From Serilophus lunatus (lineage: Eukaryota > Chordata > Aves > Passeriformes > Eurylaimidae): a DNA stretch of 64,000 bases. The notes under the pieces are model-generated. The model was given only the letters and a program-made list of their open reading frames with translations, made no database searches and was not told the DNA's origin. Of the stretch, positions 61,501-64,000 are shown piece by piece (position 1 is the stretch's first letter; every line of letters starts with the position of its first letter). A program made the translations under genes and the position numbers. Where the stretch lies: the NCBI GenBank assembly GCA_013399895.1, contig VXBA01003078.1, forward strand, positions 23,289-87,288, in the 5' to 3' direction.

Positions 61501-63370
61501 ATCTTAATTTTCTCTAGAACAAATCTAGGCTTTGCTAACTAAAGACACCTTGGAAAATAAGGTAACACATGGTAAATACAGAATTGGAGATTAATTAGAA
61601 AGATGTACTGATATTTTGAAACAAAATTTTGCTGGAGACCCAACTATGCACTCCTGCCATCACCTTTCCCAAAGCAAGTGCTACATACCCTATGTTGTGC
61701 TAACAATGAAAGCTTAGTTAAGAAAAAAAAAACCACATTTTCAGGGGAAGGTAGTATGATGAGCTTTGAGCTCATTAAGGACATTTGATTTTAAAATTAT
61801 GAAGACTGGTTACGGTCTAGAAAAACGAAAATAGAATGCTGAACCAATGATCATGTTAAATGAGTAAGATGGATCTTTGTGACTTCTTTGAAACACTTTG
61901 AAAACTGTGGAAATATTTTTGTAGTAATTTCCTGCACAATAAATTATGAACCCTGGTATAAATTTTCCACGTGCAAGGAGAATTCATCAAAGAGAGGTTT
62001 ATACTGAATGGTAATATGGCTTATCCTAAAACTTCTAAATGTCTTCTACTAACTTTAGCCCTGAAAATCTGGAACAGATTCATTCATGAAACTAAAGATA
62101 TACAGACTGTGTTTGGTCTATTCTGCATCTGATAAGGAGGTAAAACACACTTGATATTTCTGGTCTGGCAACAGGCAGTTGAATTAGGGCAGATCTGATC
62201 ATAATCAGCCAATGTACCAGCAAAATACGAGCATTGCAGAAGTAGCATCTGCCTCTGTTTTAGTATGATGAGCCTTATTGTCTTACCATTAGGCTTCATA
62301 AATTCTGGTTGATTACTTTAGCTATGAGGTAGATTTATCTGAAAATCAGGAAAAAAAACACATGGCCAATAGTTCAAATAAGATGCCCAGAAAAACAAAT
62401 CATTATTGCATCAAAGTAACATATTTCCATGTATCTGGAGTGGAGCCCAGTTGAAAGAAAACAGAAGTTGAGTAATTCTGCAGTGCATGAGTCATTGGCA
62501 CAGAATGGACCTACAAAGTGTTTGTCAAACTGATGCTCAGAAGAGGAAGTTCAAAGAGAAACACAAGCTGAGGAGATATGCTGGCAGCGACTGAAATAAT
62601 TTGTTAGAATATTCTGCCTTAATACAGGTGACAGTGAAAGCTATATCTGATTAGTTAAATGTCCTGTGCCCTTCTTTCTGGCTTGTTGCTTTTAGATATC
62701 AGCTTGAGAGGACCAAAGGCATGGATAGACTTGTCTGTTACAGCCAGCAGTACCAGGAAGCTAGTGACTTGCTTTCAAGGTCAAGAGATTGTGCCAGATT
62801 TCTAGGTAGAAGCCAAGAGCCAAAGTCAAGTAATGAAAAACATGGTAGTCATTGGGAACTCAAGCCAGTAATCAAGAGCTGGGCAGAAAAACAAATTGTA
62901 AGAAGCTGAAGTTAAAAAACATGAAAAACAAAAATACACAAAAATACAGAAAAATGAGACTAGCTTTGCTGCAGAAATCTAATCAAATACTTTTAAAGCT
63001 CAGACATTCCAGATAGGCAGATGACTGAGCAGAATTGATGAGGAAAAGAAACTTGCCCCTAATCTGCAGTCAGTGGTCAAGACAGTAGTAATTTAATCCA
63101 TTTGGTTAACAGTCAAAAAATAAATTGTTGCCTGTCTGTCCCAATGAAGAGCTGCATACCCAAACACTTCTGGTAATTTGTATCCACTGGATAAATAGTA
63201 GTCATCATGCATTCATGTTTTGAAGTTTTTATCTGTCTTAACTATGACTTGAATTACAATAATGTTAATGGGCATGACATTAAGATGATGTCTCAGTATG
63301 AAAAATTAACACAGTCCTAATTAATAGATACAAGAGAAATCAGAAAAAAAAACAGACAGGCCAAATCAAA
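58546..63370. other. AT-rich sequence, nothing recognised
   Basis: About 4.8 kb without repeat families, RNA genes or exons I can support. AT-rich inverted-repeat-like sequence occurs at 59040-59075. Frames up to 82 codons have no motif. Confidence 0.45.
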
Positions 63371-63445
63371 CCAACCCAACCCAACTCAACCCAACCCAAA
63401 GCAAACCAAAAATCTCAAACAAACAAACATACAAACAAAAAACCC
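63371..63445. repeat. (CCAAC)n and (CAAA)n low-complexity block
   Basis: Five to six CCAAC/TCAAC units (63371-63399) followed by CAAAC/CAAAT units and a C5 tract. The unit is not the vertebrate telomere CCCTAA. A comparable GGTTGG/GGGG-rich motif on the opposite strand occurs at the very end of the window (63970-64000), but as different sequence. Confidence 0.85.
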
Positions 63446-64000
63446 CCATGAAACCCCATAGCATATAGGGGAGAAAGTCACTATTTTACAGACATGGAAT
63501 TCAAGCAGACGTGAATTTCCACAGTCACAGAGTATATCTCTGGCAGAGCTTGAGGGAAGACGAGATGTCCTGCGTGTGAGGAAACAAGTGTTAATGCTAC
63601 CATCAAATTGCCTCTTTTTGAGACTATTTTCCAGTCACTGAAATATAGATAATGCTGTTGAGAAGACAAGACACAGAAACAAGAAAACACATCATCTTGG
63701 AGTGATGTGCAGAACATGCTAAGTGTGCCAAAGTCAAGTTCCCTTTTCTCACTCTCAGGACGGTGAAGCAAAGTGCATGTTATCCTCTTAATTGCTTTGC
63801 AGACCTCTGACAGGTGGAATAAGAAAGAGAAAGAAACAGTTGCAATTTATGATTACTTCCCATTAGCTGGAAGAACTGACTGAAAAGCACACAAGTAGAG
63901 AAAATAAGAGATTATGTAGTAATTTTTTTTACAGAAAAAGGTAATAGCCAGGTGTTAACAGTATACTGTTTGGTTGGTGTTTGGGGTTTTTTTTTGGGGG
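63446..64000. other. End of window, nothing recognised
   Basis: The 96-codon minus-strand frame at 63481-63771 has no recognisable motif. The last 30 bases are G/T-rich ('ggttggtgtttgggg', then T9 and G5) and are cut by the window edge. Confidence 0.4.

Noticed and set aside
63371..63400. Interstitial telomeric repeat
   Set aside because: The unit is CCAAC, not CCCTAA, and only five to six units are present.
1..64000. CRISPR arrays, operons, ribosome binding sites or prokaryotic mobile elements
   Set aside because: Composition, CR1/LTR/SINE content and absence of dense long ORFs show vertebrate nuclear DNA. No spaced identical repeats of CRISPR type were seen.

Overview
The window looks like nuclear DNA from a bird, most likely a passerine (songbird). 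It is AT-rich and non-operonic and has no long open reading frames. Its recognisable repeats are 5'-truncated CR1 LINE copies, solo LTRs of avian-type endogenous retroviruses, and one SINE that joins a tRNA-Ile(AAT)-like head to a CR1-like tail. That SINE architecture is the one described for TguSINE1, which is restricted to passerines, so it is the best taxonomic clue here.

I found no protein-coding exon, RNA gene, CpG island or promoter of a host gene that I can defend. The short ORFs are chance frames or lie inside repeats. Two contain recognisable decayed CR1 ORF2 protein (minus strand near 3.2-3.7 kb, plus strand near 9.3-9.6 kb). The window is therefore intergenic sequence or part of a very long intron. 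Sequence alone cannot decide between these.

Layout. 0-10 kb: an ancient CR1 (0.8-1.2 kb), a longer CR1 3' fragment (2.8-3.7 kb), a CR1 3' end (7.4-7.6 kb), the SINE (8.85-9.0 kb) and a plus-strand CR1 3' end (9.3-9.6 kb). 10-25 kb: two same-orientation 407-bp solo LTRs of one family (10,106 and 24,841), each with its own 4-bp target duplication. Between them lie about 14 kb of AT-rich unique-looking DNA and two microsatellites; the second LTR sits next to or inside an old CR1. 25-38 kb: unique AT-rich DNA with a G-rich purine tract (27.2 kb), a 907-bp LTR with a near-perfect 5-bp target duplication (29.1-30.0 kb), a C-tract cluster (34.5 kb) and a CR1 end (36.4 kb). 38-42 kb: the retroelement-dense part. 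It holds an 801-bp ERVL-type LTR with an exact 5-bp target duplication nested in an older LTR fragment, then a further probable LTR with a 4-bp duplication, a CR1 end, and a compact CCAAT/TATA/poly(A) cassette that looks like an LTR promoter. 42-64 kb: mostly unique AT-rich DNA with an unnamed diverged repeat pair (43.8 and 44.7 kb), a minus-strand LTR-like segment (48.1-48.5 kb), a CR1 (50.2-50.6 kb) and simple repeats.

No genes work together here, and I see no undescribed biological system. The most useful content is the repeat archaeology (nesting, target-site duplications, the SINE) and a few stretches whose motif make-up would justify a conservation check. All repeat-family names come from recognition by eye, not from a database search.
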